Positions 38,453 to 48,190 are shown, counted from the first letter of the stretch. The stretch is 64,000 bases of DNA from Lentisphaera profundi (GCF_028728065.1 NZ_CP117812.1:310001-374000); one strand, 5' to 3'. A program made the numbers and translations. The notes: generated from the sequence alone by a model not told the origin.

Positions 38453-38659
38453 TGTGTATCTCCGTTGGGGTTATATTTTAAATTGTGCTTACTTACTTAT
38501 TCGGATAATATTCACTCATTCTTGCACGCATTGATGAAAAATATGAGAAAATATGTGGTTTTTATTAAAAATGAGCAGGGAATTAATATGCTATTATGCT
38601 TTTACTTGGATAGGTTTTAGTAAGTCTTTTTGAAAGTAGAGATAAAATTAAGGTTCAGA

Positions 38660-40417
38660 ATGAGTGAAGAAATAGTCAATAATAGCGATGTATTATCAAT
38701 AGAAGAAATCTCGAGGCGACACTTTTTAAAAGTAGGGGTGGCTGGATTGAGTGTGCTGTCGTCACATAGCGGCTACGCAAAAGAGAATGAGAGCAGTGGT
38801 TTTTTGCCTTTCAATGAATTGGCAATCCAGCAGGCATCGGGTTTAAGATTAGCAGAAGGCTTTAAATATAAAACTTTATGTGCTTTTGGAGATCCTTTGC
38901 ACGCAGGGATGAAAGCTTATGATCCTAAGAGCTTGAGTGGCGAAGAGCAAAAAAAACGTTTTGGTGCGGCTTGTGATTTTATTCATGTATTTGAGCAAAG
39001 TGATGACAAGGCGATACTTTGTTTTAATAATGAGTTCCCTGAACTTGGTGGTCATCCAGATAGAGCTGAGAGAGAGCAAGCCGCTTATCATAGTGTGGGC
39101 GTTAGCATAGCCGCAATCAAGCGTGATGGCAGGGATGAGTGGAAAATCGATTTCCTGTCTCAGCTTAATCGTCGCGTGACTCCGTCTAGTAAAGCTCTTA
39201 TAACAGGGCCGGCAGCAGGTCATGAGAGAATGAAATCAAAAGCTAGTCCAGATGGGATTCGTACAGCAGGAACATTGGGCAATTGTGCCGGAGGTTATAC
39301 TCCTTGGGGAACATATCTAACTGCAGAAGAAAATGTACAGCAATATTTTTCAGGTGAGATTAAAGGACATAAAGAAGAAGAGAATTTTAAACGCTTTGGT
39401 ATGAACGATAATGGCAACTTTTTTGCTAGGCTTGATCCTCGCTTTGATCTCAATAGCGGTTATCAGTCGGCCTTGCACTTTGGTATGGTGGTTGAAATAG
39501 ATCCCCTAGAGCCAAATGAGCCGATCAAAAAACATTCTATGTTGGGTCGCTGTCGGCATGAATGCGCGAAAGTACGCGTCAATAAAGAGGGCTACATAGA
39601 AGTCTACACAAGTGATGATCAAGGCTTTGAATATATTTATAAATTTATTTCTGCAGAGAAATATAAAGAGGGAGATCGTCAGCATAATAAAACTTTATTA
39701 GAAGCGGGTGTTTTACATGTAGCAAAATTTGCGGAAGATGGAAAAATGGCTTGGTTACCAATGATTTTTGGAGAAGGAAAATTGACCAAAGAGCATGGCT
39801 TCAATTCTCAAGCTGACGTGCAAATTGATTCTCGTAAAGCAGCGGATTTACTTGGGGCAACTCCTATGGATCGTCCCGAAGATATTGATATAGATCCCAA
39901 GACAGGAAATATCTTTTTCTTCATGACCGGAAACAGAGCTCGTTCACGTGATAAATTAAATTCAGCCAACCCCATCGAGATGGGTGCGGGGCATATTATT
40001 GAACTTAATGATCAAGGAACTCAGGGAAAGTGGAACTTCTTTGTTATTTGTGGGAAGTTTTCTGGCGACCCAGTGAACTCTACTTTTACTCAAGAAACAA
40101 GTCTTTCAGGGTGTTTTGTCTATCCGGACAATGGGGCCTTTGATCGTGACGGAGAATTATGGGTATGTTCAGATGGTTATAGCTTCCCGGGTTTTACTGA
40201 TGGACTTTGGCATTGTGAGAAAAAGGATGATCGGGTCATCTCCCGTCGTTTTGCTACACCACCGAAAGCAGCAGAGTTTACGGGGCCTTATTTTTTGAAA
40301 AATAGCAAAGAGTTATTTTTATCTGTTCAGCATCCTGCGACAAACCCTTCTGGGAGCTTTCCTGATTTCAATCACCTTAAGGCAAGAAGTGCGGTTGTGG
40401 TGATTAGTCGAGATTAA
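38660..40417 (+). CDS. PhoX-like (DUF839) Tat-exported alkaline phosphatase family protein
   Basis: The 585-residue product carries a twin-arginine signal (SRRHFLKVGVAGLSVLSS). The mature beta-propeller contains GNCAGGYTPWGTYLTAEEN, which includes the Cys and Glu that bind iron in PhoX, and MLGRCRHECAKVRVN and DRPEDIDIDPKTGNIFFFMT further on. PhoX enzymes are calcium- and iron-dependent phosphomonoesterases used for phosphate scavenging in the sea. AAGG lies seven bases before the ATG at 38660; a TTG ten codons earlier is rejected. No Pho box was recognised. Confidence 0.88.
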   Translation: MSEEIVNNSDVLSIEEISRRHFLKVGVAGLSVLSSHSGYAKENESSGFLPFNELAIQQASGLRLAEGFKYKTLCAFGDPLHAGMKAYDPKSLSGEEQKKRFGAACDFIHVFEQSDDKAILCFNNEFPELGGHPDRAEREQAAYHSVGVSIAAIKRDGRDEWKIDFLSQLNRRVTPSSKALITGPAAGHERMKSKASPDGIRTAGTLGNCAGGYTPWGTYLTAEENVQQYFSGEIKGHKEEENFKRFGMNDNGNFFARLDPRFDLNSGYQSALHFGMVVEIDPLEPNEPIKKHSMLGRCRHECAKVRVNKEGYIEVYTSDDQGFEYIYKFISAEKYKEGDRQHNKTLLEAGVLHVAKFAEDGKMAWLPMIFGEGKLTKEHGFNSQADVQIDSRKAADLLGATPMDRPEDIDIDPKTGNIFFFMTGNRARSRDKLNSANPIEMGAGHIIELNDQGTQGKWNFFVICGKFSGDPVNSTFTQETSLSGCFVYPDNGAFDRDGELWVCSDGYSFPGFTDGLWHCEKKDDRVISRRFATPPKAAEFTGPYFLKNSKELFLSVQHPATNPSGSFPDFNHLKARSAVVVISRD

Positions 40418-40449
40418 TATTCAATATTGAGAATCTCAAAGAGCTTATT

Positions 40450-43400
40450 CTATTCATTTTCTTCCAGTGACTCGATATTTATACCCTGCCAGCCACCGCC
40501 GAGTGCTTGATACAGTTGTATCAGCGATTTGTTCGACTCTAAGCGACTCAAGGCCAACTGTTCTTCCGCCACCTGAGCATTGAGCAATGCTGAAATAACT
40601 GATTTGTAATCACGTAATCCTTTAAGGTACATGCCGCGTGCTAATTTAACTGAGCTCTCAGCATAGCGAACGGCAGCTTGGATTTCGCTTTGGCGCTCGA
40701 GTTCTTTGGTGAAGCCTAGTAAACTTGATTCTACTTCTTCCACACTCTGTAAAACCACTTTTTTATACTGCAAGACTTGTTCACGCAGAGTTGATTCTTG
40801 GATCTTGATTTCGTCTTTGATACGCATGGCATTGAGAATACGCCATTCAAAGTTGGGACCAAAACTCCAGTGCTTACTATCACTGCTGGAAACATTAGAA
40901 ATATGTGAAGCATTGAGGCCAATACTTCCATTGAGATAAAACTTCGGATAGTATTCCGCCTTGGCAATTTTCAGTCGTGAAGCCTCGGCTTCCACTAAAT
41001 ACTCTTGTTTCTTGATATCGGGTCGACGGCGTAATAAATCTACGGGCACACCACGAGTCATCGATTTGTTTGGTGTTATTATTGTGATTTCACCTTCAAG
41101 TTCTTTATTGAGTGTACCTGGAAAGGCTCCAAGTAAAACACATATTTGATTAGCGAATTGCTGACGTTGTTTCTCGAGTTGGCGTAAATGAGCTTGACTA
41201 CGGTGAATGAGTTCTAGGGCGTCATTCACATCGAGTTGTGTCGATGAACCTGCTTTGAAACGCGCTTTGATGAAGCGTAAGTTTTCTTGTTGCAAGTTGA
41301 GGTTTCGATGGCTGATTGATTCCAGTTTCTGCTGAATGCGGTAGGCAAAATAAAGCTGCGCTAATTCTGAACTCATGAGTACGTGTAAGTGATAAAGGTC
41401 CTCGCGACTCGCTTCATACTCACGTTCCGCCACACGAGTATTTTCGCGAACGCGTCCAAAGAAGTCCATCTCCCAACTCGCCTGTGCAAAGATATTATAA
41501 TCAGTCTCTGCTTCGGAACCACGGAAACTATTCTTAAGATTTTCACTATATTGACTTCGATTAGCGCCCCCTCCAATATTAGTGGTGGGATACTTATTTC
41601 GACTCTCGCGACTTAAATTGGCTCGTGATCGTTGAAGGCGTTCAAGGCCCATTGCTAGGTCCAAGTTTTGCAAACGTGCGCGTTCAATCAATGAGACCAA
41701 GAGTGGATCTTCAAACTGAGTCCACCAAGTTTGTAAATCACCCTCAATAACATCGGTGGTATTTACCCACTGCTTAGGCGGAACAATTTCTTTAGACAAT
41801 TTCACTGTTTCTTGGCTCTCACAGGAAACAATCAATAAGCTGAACAATACGAGACTTACGAGGGCTATTTTTTTTGCGTGAAATTTTTCCGAAAGACTTA
41901 AGGATAAAGAGAGTAGAACCGGAACCAAAAAGAGTGTGAATATCGTTGAACAAATCATTCCTCCGACCACGACAGCGCCAAGGCCACGGTACAGCTCAGA
42001 ACCCGAACCGGGCATAAGCACAAGTGGTAACATACCACCAACGGAAGTCAGCATACTCATAAAGATGGGGCGTACTCGGCTCTGAACAGCAAGGGCAATA
42101 GCTTCACGTGCAGGCATTAATTTATGTTCAGGGTTTTCAATCCCCAAGCCATGCATCAAATGATCTGTTTGTGCAACAATCAGAATAGCGTTATTTACGA
42201 CCACTCCCACCAAGATAACAAAACCTAAGAGTGTTAACATATCTAAGTTTTGAACGGGCATGTAGGGATCAGCCAGACTCACTTTGTGTAAAATTGCTAG
42301 TCCGACAAAGCCACCTAAAGTGGCTAATGGAACCGAGAAAAGGATAATAAAAGGCTTAATCCAACTCTGAAATAAAACACACATGAGTAGGTACACTGCC
42401 GCAATGGCTAAGAAAAAGGAACTTCCTAAAGTCCCCACAAAAGTCCCATCACCTAAGAGTGTCTCACGGATTTTTTTGAGTTTTCCTGCAGTGCCTTCGA
42501 TCTCAATTTCAACCCCGGGAGCAATGGCGCCACCTTGTCGCAACTGTGCAATAATTTCTTCTGTTGAACTGATCGCAGTTTCGAGTGGGATTCCCTGAGG
42601 TGGCGTAAATTCTAGTGTAATGGCGCGACGACGTCCAACACGCTTGATTTGCTCAGGTGCTTCCATCCATCTAAACTCAGCTAGTTCACCCAAGTACGTT
42701 ACTGATCCAGACGGTGTAACTACTGAGAAAGACTTAAGTTCGCTCAGGTAATTTTGATCAGCTGTACCCTGAGCCATCAATTTAAGATCGATCAAATCAT
42801 TGCTCTTGTCATACTCGCCCAAAAATAATCCATCGCTCGCAGCTTGTACAGCTTGAGAGAGCTCCGCACTCGTCATGAGTAGTTCCGCAAGTTTAAGTTG
42901 ATTCGGAATGATCTGCAGTTCTTTGGGATAAACATTAAAGTTGGCAGGGTCTGGTCGCAGTGCCCCGGGTCCATAAGTTTTCATCATAGTTCCAAATAGT
43001 GCACCCGTAGCACTAGAAATTTGCTCGAGATCATTTCCCGTTAAATTGATTTTGATCGCAGATCCAGTGGAGCCACCAATTCTAAATAAGGGGAACTGAA
43101 AGGCAAAGGCATAAGTCCCGGGTATAACATTCGGATTCGTCGCATGCTGAAAAAGAGCCACATTATCTACCGCACGAGTCGCGTCAGAACTAATTCCTCC
43201 GTGGAAAAGGACATCGCCCCTCGCAACTAAGAAATAACGTTTTAACGACGGAGGCTTCACCGTTTCTCCTGTTTGACTATAGGGGACGGGTACAGGTTCT
43301 CGATTGGGTGTATCTTCCCAATAAGGCTGAATTGTTTTTTCAACAGCTTTACCCATCTGTTCCAATTTATCCAAGTTGTAACCAGGAGGTGGAATCATGA

Positions 43401-45105
43401 TACCAAAAGTAATATTGCGATTACCCTTCGGTAAATAATCGAGTGGTGGGGTCAAAACTTTGGTTCCCCATAAGGCAATGCTTACAAAGACAAGGACAAT
43501 AATGATACGAACGCTGGTGCGTCCATTGATCCAATAAATAAATCGCTGCAGCTTGGCTTGCTTAGCATTGCCCTGTTTCTGTATACCATCTTTATGCAGT
43601 AAGAGTGCACCTGCCGAGGGAATCACTGTAATCGAAACCAAATAAGAAAAACTCACGGCGATAATAATTGATAAGCAAATATCTCTGAAGAGCTGCCCAA
43701 CTTGATCTTCGATGAGTAAAATCGGAATGAAAACTGCCACGGTAGTAAGCGTGGAAGCCAACACCGCACCAGCCACTTCTCGTGTGCCTTCATATGCGGC
43801 ACTTTTACGTCCTTTGCCCATTTCTAAATGTCGATAAATATTTTCAAGAACCACGATACAGTTATCTACCACCATGCCGACGGCAAAGGCCATGCCTGCT
43901 AAACTAACCACATTTATGGAGCGCCCCATCAAAACCATAATCACAACGGTTCCCACCATAGAAACGGGGATGGATAAAGCAATGATACCAACTGAACGAA
44001 TCGAACGTAAGAAAATCAATAAAATGATAACGGCAAGCGCACCGCCCATGAAGATGTTGCTTTGGACGAGTTTAAGGGCTTGGTTGACATAGTTGGTGGA
44101 TTGATAAGATACCAAAAGTTGTAGTGGTTTTTTTAAACCTAAACGTTTTGATTCAGCAGCGAGTACGCCACCTTCGCTATTGAGTTTATCGATGCGTTGC
44201 TGTAAGTCGTCCATTATATCAAGCACATTGCTTCCCAATTCACGTTGGAAATTTAAAGCGAGGGCACGGCGCCCATTGGAGCGTACAAAAGCAGTCGCTT
44301 CTTTATAAGTTTCTTCTACAGTAGCCACATCGGAAACGCGGATTACACCCGTCGCGTCATTGCGAATCACCACGGATTCAATATCTTGGGGTGAAGAAAA
44401 ACGGCCCACGGTACGAATGCGGATATCGCTTTTACCTTGAATGAGTGAACCACCCGAGGTATTTTGATTATTGCTTTGTAAGGCCGCGACTAACTCGCTA
44501 ATCGGCATTTTAAATTGCGCTAAACGCAAGGGATCAAAATGAATTTGAACTTCCTGTTCGGTTCCACCGAGGACATTGACTTCGGAAATTCCCGATACGC
44601 GTTCGAGTAAGGGCTTAACACGATCATCCGCAAAATCTTGTAAACGACGTACATCAAAATCATCGTCCTCGGTAGCTAAAACATACCAAGCGATATAATC
44701 CTTACTATCTGGGTCACTAGCTTCAATTACGGGTTCATCAACATTGCTAGGATAGGAAGGCACTTCTCTAAGTTTATCGCTCACTTCACGCAGAGCCACA
44801 TCTTTATCGATGCCTTGATTAAATTCCAGACGTATCACTCCTTGCCCACGTGAGCTGACGCTACTGAGGCTGCGAAGGTTAGCTAAACCTTGGAGTTTTT
44901 CTTCTTGTGCATCCACAACTTCCGATTCGATTTCTTGTGGGGAAGCATTCTCCCAATGAGTCGTAACCGCAATTACTGTATCGTCGACCTCTGGTGTCAT
45001 CTGCACTGGCACGATTTGAAAGGCGACGATTCCCGCTAAAAAACAGAAAAGTATGGCGACGGCAACACTGATGGGTTGCTTGGTCGATAGTTTAATAAGG
45101 TTCAT
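40450..45105 (-). CDS. RND efflux pump fused to a NodT-family outer-membrane channel lipoprotein
   Basis: Residues 1-1079 form a complete RND permease: a first membrane helix near 12-32, porter and docking regions, and two six-helix sets with GMVVDNCIVVLENIYRH (proton-relay Asp) and GVVVNNAILIVAQ. At residue 1080 the same frame continues into a signal-like stretch (IALVSLVLFSLLIVSC) with lipobox Cys1095. About 456 residues of TolC/OprM-type channel follow (DLQTWWTQFEDPLLVSLIER, FLKARF-type FIKARFKAGSSTQLDV, VPVDLLRRRPDIKKQEY). The junction lies on an A8 run (41868-41875). No start codon suited to a separate channel gene was found. The gene begins directly at the stop of the adaptor gene, giving a three-part efflux system from two reading frames. 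Confidence 0.9.
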   Translation of the reverse strand: MNLIKLSTKQPISVAVAILFCFLAGIVAFQIVPVQMTPEVDDTVIAVTTHWENASPQEIESEVVDAQEEKLQGLANLRSLSSVSSRGQGVIRLEFNQGIDKDVALREVSDKLREVPSYPSNVDEPVIEASDPDSKDYIAWYVLATEDDDFDVRRLQDFADDRVKPLLERVSGISEVNVLGGTEQEVQIHFDPLRLAQFKMPISELVAALQSNNQNTSGGSLIQGKSDIRIRTVGRFSSPQDIESVVIRNDATGVIRVSDVATVEETYKEATAFVRSNGRRALALNFQRELGSNVLDIMDDLQQRIDKLNSEGGVLAAESKRLGLKKPLQLLVSYQSTNYVNQALKLVQSNIFMGGALAVIILLIFLRSIRSVGIIALSIPVSMVGTVVIMVLMGRSINVVSLAGMAFAVGMVVDNCIVVLENIYRHLEMGKGRKSAAYEGTREVAGAVLASTLTTVAVFIPILLIEDQVGQLFRDICLSIIIAVSFSYLVSITVIPSAGALLLHKDGIQKQGNAKQAKLQRFIYWINGRTSVRIIIVLVFVSIALWGTKVLTPPLDYLPKGNRNITFGIMIPPPGYNLDKLEQMGKAVEKTIQPYWEDTPNREPVPVPYSQTGETVKPPSLKRYFLVARGDVLFHGGISSDATRAVDNVALFQHATNPNVIPGTYAFAFQFPLFRIGGSTGSAIKINLTGNDLEQISSATGALFGTMMKTYGPGALRPDPANFNVYPKELQIIPNQLKLAELLMTSAELSQAVQAASDGLFLGEYDKSNDLIDLKLMAQGTADQNYLSELKSFSVVTPSGSVTYLGELAEFRWMEAPEQIKRVGRRRAITLEFTPPQGIPLETAISSTEEIIAQLRQGGAIAPGVEIEIEGTAGKLKKIRETLLGDGTFVGTLGSSFFLAIAAVYLLMCVLFQSWIKPFIILFSVPLATLGGFVGLAILHKVSLADPYMPVQNLDMLTLLGFVILVGVVVNNAILIVAQTDHLMHGLGIENPEHKLMPAREAIALAVQSRVRPIFMSMLTSVGGMLPLVLMPGSGSELYRGLGAVVVGGMICSTIFTLFLVPVLLSLSLSLSEKFHAKKIALVSLVLFSLLIVSCESQETVKLSKEIVPPKQWVNTTDVIEGDLQTWWTQFEDPLLVSLIERARLQNLDLAMGLERLQRSRANLSRESRNKYPTTNIGGGANRSQYSENLKNSFRGSEAETDYNIFAQASWEMDFFGRVRENTRVAEREYEASREDLYHLHVLMSSELAQLYFAYRIQQKLESISHRNLNLQQENLRFIKARFKAGSSTQLDVNDALELIHRSQAHLRQLEKQRQQFANQICVLLGAFPGTLNKELEGEITIITPNKSMTRGVPVDLLRRRPDIKKQEYLVEAEASRLKIAKAEYYPKFYLNGSIGLNASHISNVSSSDSKHWSFGPNFEWRILNAMRIKDEIKIQESTLREQVLQYKKVVLQSVEEVESSLLGFTKELERQSEIQAAVRYAESSVKLARGMYLKGLRDYKSVISALLNAQVAEEQLALSRLESNKSLIQLYQALGGGWQGINIESLEENE

Positions 45106-46200
45106 TTAGGGCTCCTTAATCACCTGCACAGGTGTCATCGGAAAGAGTCGTTCATTGCCTTCGATAATAACGGAACTCCCCACGGCTAAATCTGGATTTG
45201 ATATAGCACTTTCTTGACCCAAACGAAAGAGTAATTTTACGGGTATCGGTACGGCTAGGTGACCTTTTTTTCCGGGAGTGGCTAAATATATATAATAGCC
45301 GGCACCATTTCGCGAGATAGCATCGCTAGGCACCAATTTATGTTTGGCTTTACTCGTTTTGGGTAAGATAGCCTCGACTGACATGCCGTGAATTAGAGCC
45401 TCATCCTTCGCGATATTAATAATGACCTGGTAATTACGTGAACGCTGATCAACTTGAGGAATAAAGCGGAGTTTTTCAATTTTCAATTTTTTGCCACTCG
45501 CACTCAAATTTATATTATCTATTTTTAAATTCGTAAATGGCAGAGATTCTGGGACTGGCAACCAGGCTTCTAGTTGATCAGTACTACGTAGTTTCAATAA
45601 AGAGCTACCGACACCCAACCAACTGCCTTGCTCAACAAAACGTTCGACGATTACTCCTGTGAAAGGGGCTTTGATTTCCATGTCCCTCAAGGAGATTTGT
45701 AAAGTTTCTAAGCTCGCTGCTAGAGTCTTTGTACGTGCCTTTTCAACAGCTAGGTCACCTTCAGTAGTCACCACTAGAAGTCGTGCTTTACGTTTTTCCT
45801 GCTTGCTGACCGACCCAGCATAATCCACTTCTGCTTCGATCAATGAATCGTATTCTTCGCGTAAAATAAGGAGTTCGTTGCCATAGCGCTTGAGTATTGC
45901 GCTATTCTCGGCTAACTCAGCCTGTTTAGAAAGTATTGACTGGCGAATACGACGATCATCCAAGCGTGCCAAAAGTTGCCCTTTTTCCACTCGTTCACCT
46001 TCTCGTACCAAGAGTTCATCTAAACGTCCTTCTTCGAGTGAGGAAATATCTGAACTTAGTGCAGCTCGGAGAGAGCCCGTGACTCGTTGTTGCTCAAAAA
46101 CTGATCTTTCTTGCACTGTGGCGACACGTACGGGTGAAGCTTGTTGAGCCGATAATGAACTCATACTCAAAATAGCGCCGATTATAAAATATTTTCTCAT
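45106..46200 (-). CDS. Periplasmic adaptor (membrane fusion) protein of the RND pump
   Basis: The 364-residue AcrA/HlyD-type protein bridges pump and outer-membrane channel. It has a signal peptide (IIGAILSMSSLSAQ), an N-terminal barrel and lipoyl half-motif SDISSLEEGRLDELLVREGE, a coiled-coil hairpin (about 95-165), the second lipoyl half MEIKAPFTGVIVERFVEQGS, and a beta-barrel domain. No lipidation Cys is seen, so it is probably soluble or loosely attached. Its stop codon touches the pump start codon (TAAATG). Confidence 0.93.
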   Translation of the reverse strand: MRKYFIIGAILSMSSLSAQQASPVRVATVQERSVFEQQRVTGSLRAALSSDISSLEEGRLDELLVREGERVEKGQLLARLDDRRIRQSILSKQAELAENSAILKRYGNELLILREEYDSLIEAEVDYAGSVSKQEKRKARLLVVTTEGDLAVEKARTKTLAASLETLQISLRDMEIKAPFTGVIVERFVEQGSWLGVGSSLLKLRSTDQLEAWLPVPESLPFTNLKIDNINLSASGKKLKIEKLRFIPQVDQRSRNYQVIINIAKDEALIHGMSVEAILPKTSKAKHKLVPSDAISRNGAGYYIYLATPGKKGHLAVPIPVKLLFRLGQESAISNPDLAVGSSVIIEGNERLFPMTPVQVIKEP

Positions 46201-46203
46201 CTT

Positions 46204-46926
46204 CTAACCTTTAATTAAATCTTGTGTTTTATCTTTTAAGATATTGCTTACGTCCTTTAGTTCGCCGGGAAAAAAGTCGCGGCGACAGCCAAATCCTTTG
46301 AGTAAGGCACTCAGGCATTGTAGGTAAATTTCTTCCTCGTTAATATCTTGATAAATTGTTTTGTTTTTCATACAAAAACTATTGAAGACTTGATGCAGTC
46401 CTATGCAAACGCCCCACAAGCTGAGGTTCAATGTTTGAGTAAGGGCCTCTTCTTCTACCACTTCATCAAAAAGCTCGCGATTTTTTAAAGTCGCCATGAT
46501 AAAGCCATGCACTAACTCGCCGATGCCTTCGCAAAGTAGGTTTTGTTGCATGGTACGCAATTGTGATGCTCTCTTCCATACCGAGGGAAACAAAGTCAAT
46601 GATTCCACTTCCGCCAATTCACCATGCGCACGATTCATCAGGTAATCACCCATGATCAAGCCAATAATGCGATGTACCGGATCCTCGAATATCTCTCCTG
46701 CACGACGAAAAATTTGTTCGCGCTTTTTTAATAAACAGACGGCAACGCCGACCATGAGGTCTTCCTTACTCACAAAATGTGTGTAAAGTGTCCCTACGGA
46801 GATATTGGCTTCTTTGGCAACATCGGACATGCGTAGATTAAAAAATCCTTCACTCGATATTTTTTGCTTAGCGACTTCGAGGATGAGTTCTTCTCTTGCG
46901 AGTATTTTTTCTTGTTTATTGTACAT
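46204..46926 (-). CDS. TetR-family repressor of the efflux operon
   Basis: The 240-residue protein has an N-terminal TetR helix-turn-helix: LILEVAKQKISSEGFFNLRM, then SDVAKEANISVGTLYTHFVS with the canonical V-G-T-L-Y-x-H-F. A helical ligand-binding domain follows. It is first in the operon, three bases before the adaptor gene, so it most likely autoregulates and controls the pump in response to a toxic ligand. Candidate operators lie just upstream at 46951-46961 and 47061-47075. Confidence 0.92.
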   Translation of the reverse strand: MYNKQEKILAREELILEVAKQKISSEGFFNLRMSDVAKEANISVGTLYTHFVSKEDLMVGVAVCLLKKREQIFRRAGEIFEDPVHRIIGLIMGDYLMNRAHGELAEVESLTLFPSVWKRASQLRTMQQNLLCEGIGELVHGFIMATLKNRELFDEVVEEEALTQTLNLSLWGVCIGLHQVFNSFCMKNKTIYQDINEEEIYLQCLSALLKGFGCRRDFFPGELKDVSNILKDKTQDLIKG

Positions 46927-47216
46927 GAAATAACCAATTGAATCTTTTTCGAATAATATTCATTTTTCGAGAACGTAGTCCATTTAGCTATCCATACAAA
47001 CTTTTTATGGAGATAAAATCATTCGTAAAACTAAAGTTGCTTGTAGTGCGGTCATGATAAATTCACAATGTGAATCGTGGAAAAGGACTGATGAATGTTT
47101 TAAATATGGAAGAGAGCATATTTTATTCATTCAACATTTCTAAACAAATCCTACGGCTAGATATACAGGTTTAAATCGCCTTAAAGAAATTTATACAGTA
47201 GGCTTATAAGTCGAAA
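46927..47216 (-). promoter_or_regulatory. Upstream region of the tetR-efflux operon with two palindromes
   Basis: This 290-base gap lies before tetR and after the end of the isomerase-like gene. It contains GAATAATATTC (46951-46961, 11-base palindrome about 25 bases before tetR), overlapping a possible -10 (TATTAT on the minus strand). A longer perfect palindrome, ATTCACAATGTGAAT, lies at 47061-47075. TTTTTCGA also occurs twice around the first palindrome. No convincing gene was found in the gap. Operator roles are inferred. Confidence 0.45.
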
Positions 47217-48113
47217 TCAAACTTCGATAGAGCAGGTTTCAAAGGCTTCTGAAAGACCTAGTTCGGCATTTTTAGTAGGGAGAAACTCATGTGTGAGGTA
47301 GCCTTTGTAGGCATTGTTATTCAAGGCTTGGATGACGGCGGGATAATTTATTTCTTGACTATTATCGAGTTCGTTTCTTCCTGGGCAACCAGCAGTATGA
47401 ACATGGCCAATAATATCCATATTGTCATTGATTCTAGTAATGAGATCACCTTGCATGACCTGTACATGATAGATGTCGAATAAAAGTTTGAAATGATCGG
47501 AGTTGAAATGTCGAATGATTTCGCCACAGTATTCTACGGTATCACCTGCAAAGCCAGGATGACCTTTCATACTGGTAGAAACCCGAGAATTAAGTATTTC
47601 CATTTGTAAGGTGATACCCTGTTTCTCGGCATAGGGGAGCACTTGCTCGTAGGCTTGGATACAGTTTTTGATGCCTTCTGAAGCCGAGATTTTAGCTCCC
47701 CCTTGGTCAGTGTTATCTGAGAAGCCAACAAATGTAATGACGGAAGGGAAATTATATTGCTTACATAAGTCAATACGTTCTTTTATTTTAGAGATGTTCG
47801 CGAGGTGAAAAGTTGGGTCGTTCATCCCCGTGGTAAAACTGTGAGAGGTACTTAGAGAACATTCTAGTCCAGCATCTTTGAGTTTCCCCCAATACTTTGG
47901 CGGTACGAGTTCAATACCATCGCAATCCATTTTTTTAGCGATGCTAATCATTTGATCAATGGACCACATATCCTTGTATGGCCAATAGCAGAATGATTTC
48001 TTGAAAGGGAATTGTTTCTTTGACTTAGTTTGAGGTTTTGATGTGCTCGTACAAGAGTTTGCTGCTAGAGCTAAGCCCAAGCCACTTGCTTTTAATAAAT
48101 TTCTTCTATGCAT
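47217..48113 (-). CDS. Exported sugar isomerase/epimerase-like TIM-barrel protein
   Basis: The 298-residue protein has a Tat-like leader (MHRRNLLKASGLGLALAANSC) ending in a Cys that could be lipidated. The TIM barrel has Glu in LQMEILNSRV, Asp in LLFDIYHVQVMQGDL, His in GHVHTAGCPGRNELD and Glu in YLTHEFLP, as in hydroxypyruvate isomerase-like enzymes. The export and the neighbouring sulfatase suggest a role in polysaccharide breakdown outside the cytoplasm. The substrate is unknown. It follows the sulfatase by 77 bases. Confidence 0.8.
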   Translation of the reverse strand: MHRRNLLKASGLGLALAANSCTSTSKPQTKSKKQFPFKKSFCYWPYKDMWSIDQMISIAKKMDCDGIELVPPKYWGKLKDAGLECSLSTSHSFTTGMNDPTFHLANISKIKERIDLCKQYNFPSVITFVGFSDNTDQGGAKISASEGIKNCIQAYEQVLPYAEKQGITLQMEILNSRVSTSMKGHPGFAGDTVEYCGEIIRHFNSDHFKLLFDIYHVQVMQGDLITRINDNMDIIGHVHTAGCPGRNELDNSQEINYPAVIQALNNNAYKGYLTHEFLPTKNAELGLSEAFETCSIEV

Positions 48114-48190
48114 GCTTAGCCTCAGTTTAGAGATTGGATTAATGCATTAGTATACACAAGTACCGTGGTATGTGTAATCAAAGAGATGAA

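Noticed and set aside
40418-40449. Terminator between the converging phoX-like and efflux genes
   Set aside because: Only a very short repeat (GAGAATCTC) is visible, with no T-run; not enough to call.
41881-41960. Search for a separate start codon for the outer-membrane channel
   Set aside because: No ATG, or GTG/TTG with a ribosome site, was found in the channel frame just upstream of the lipobox region, so a second gene start was not annotated.
47091-47174. Possible 27-residue frame (MNVLNMEESIF...) in the tetR upstream gap, with AAAGGA close by
   Set aside because: The spacing to the start is only about three bases, there is no recognisable signal or composition, and the length is within chance expectation.
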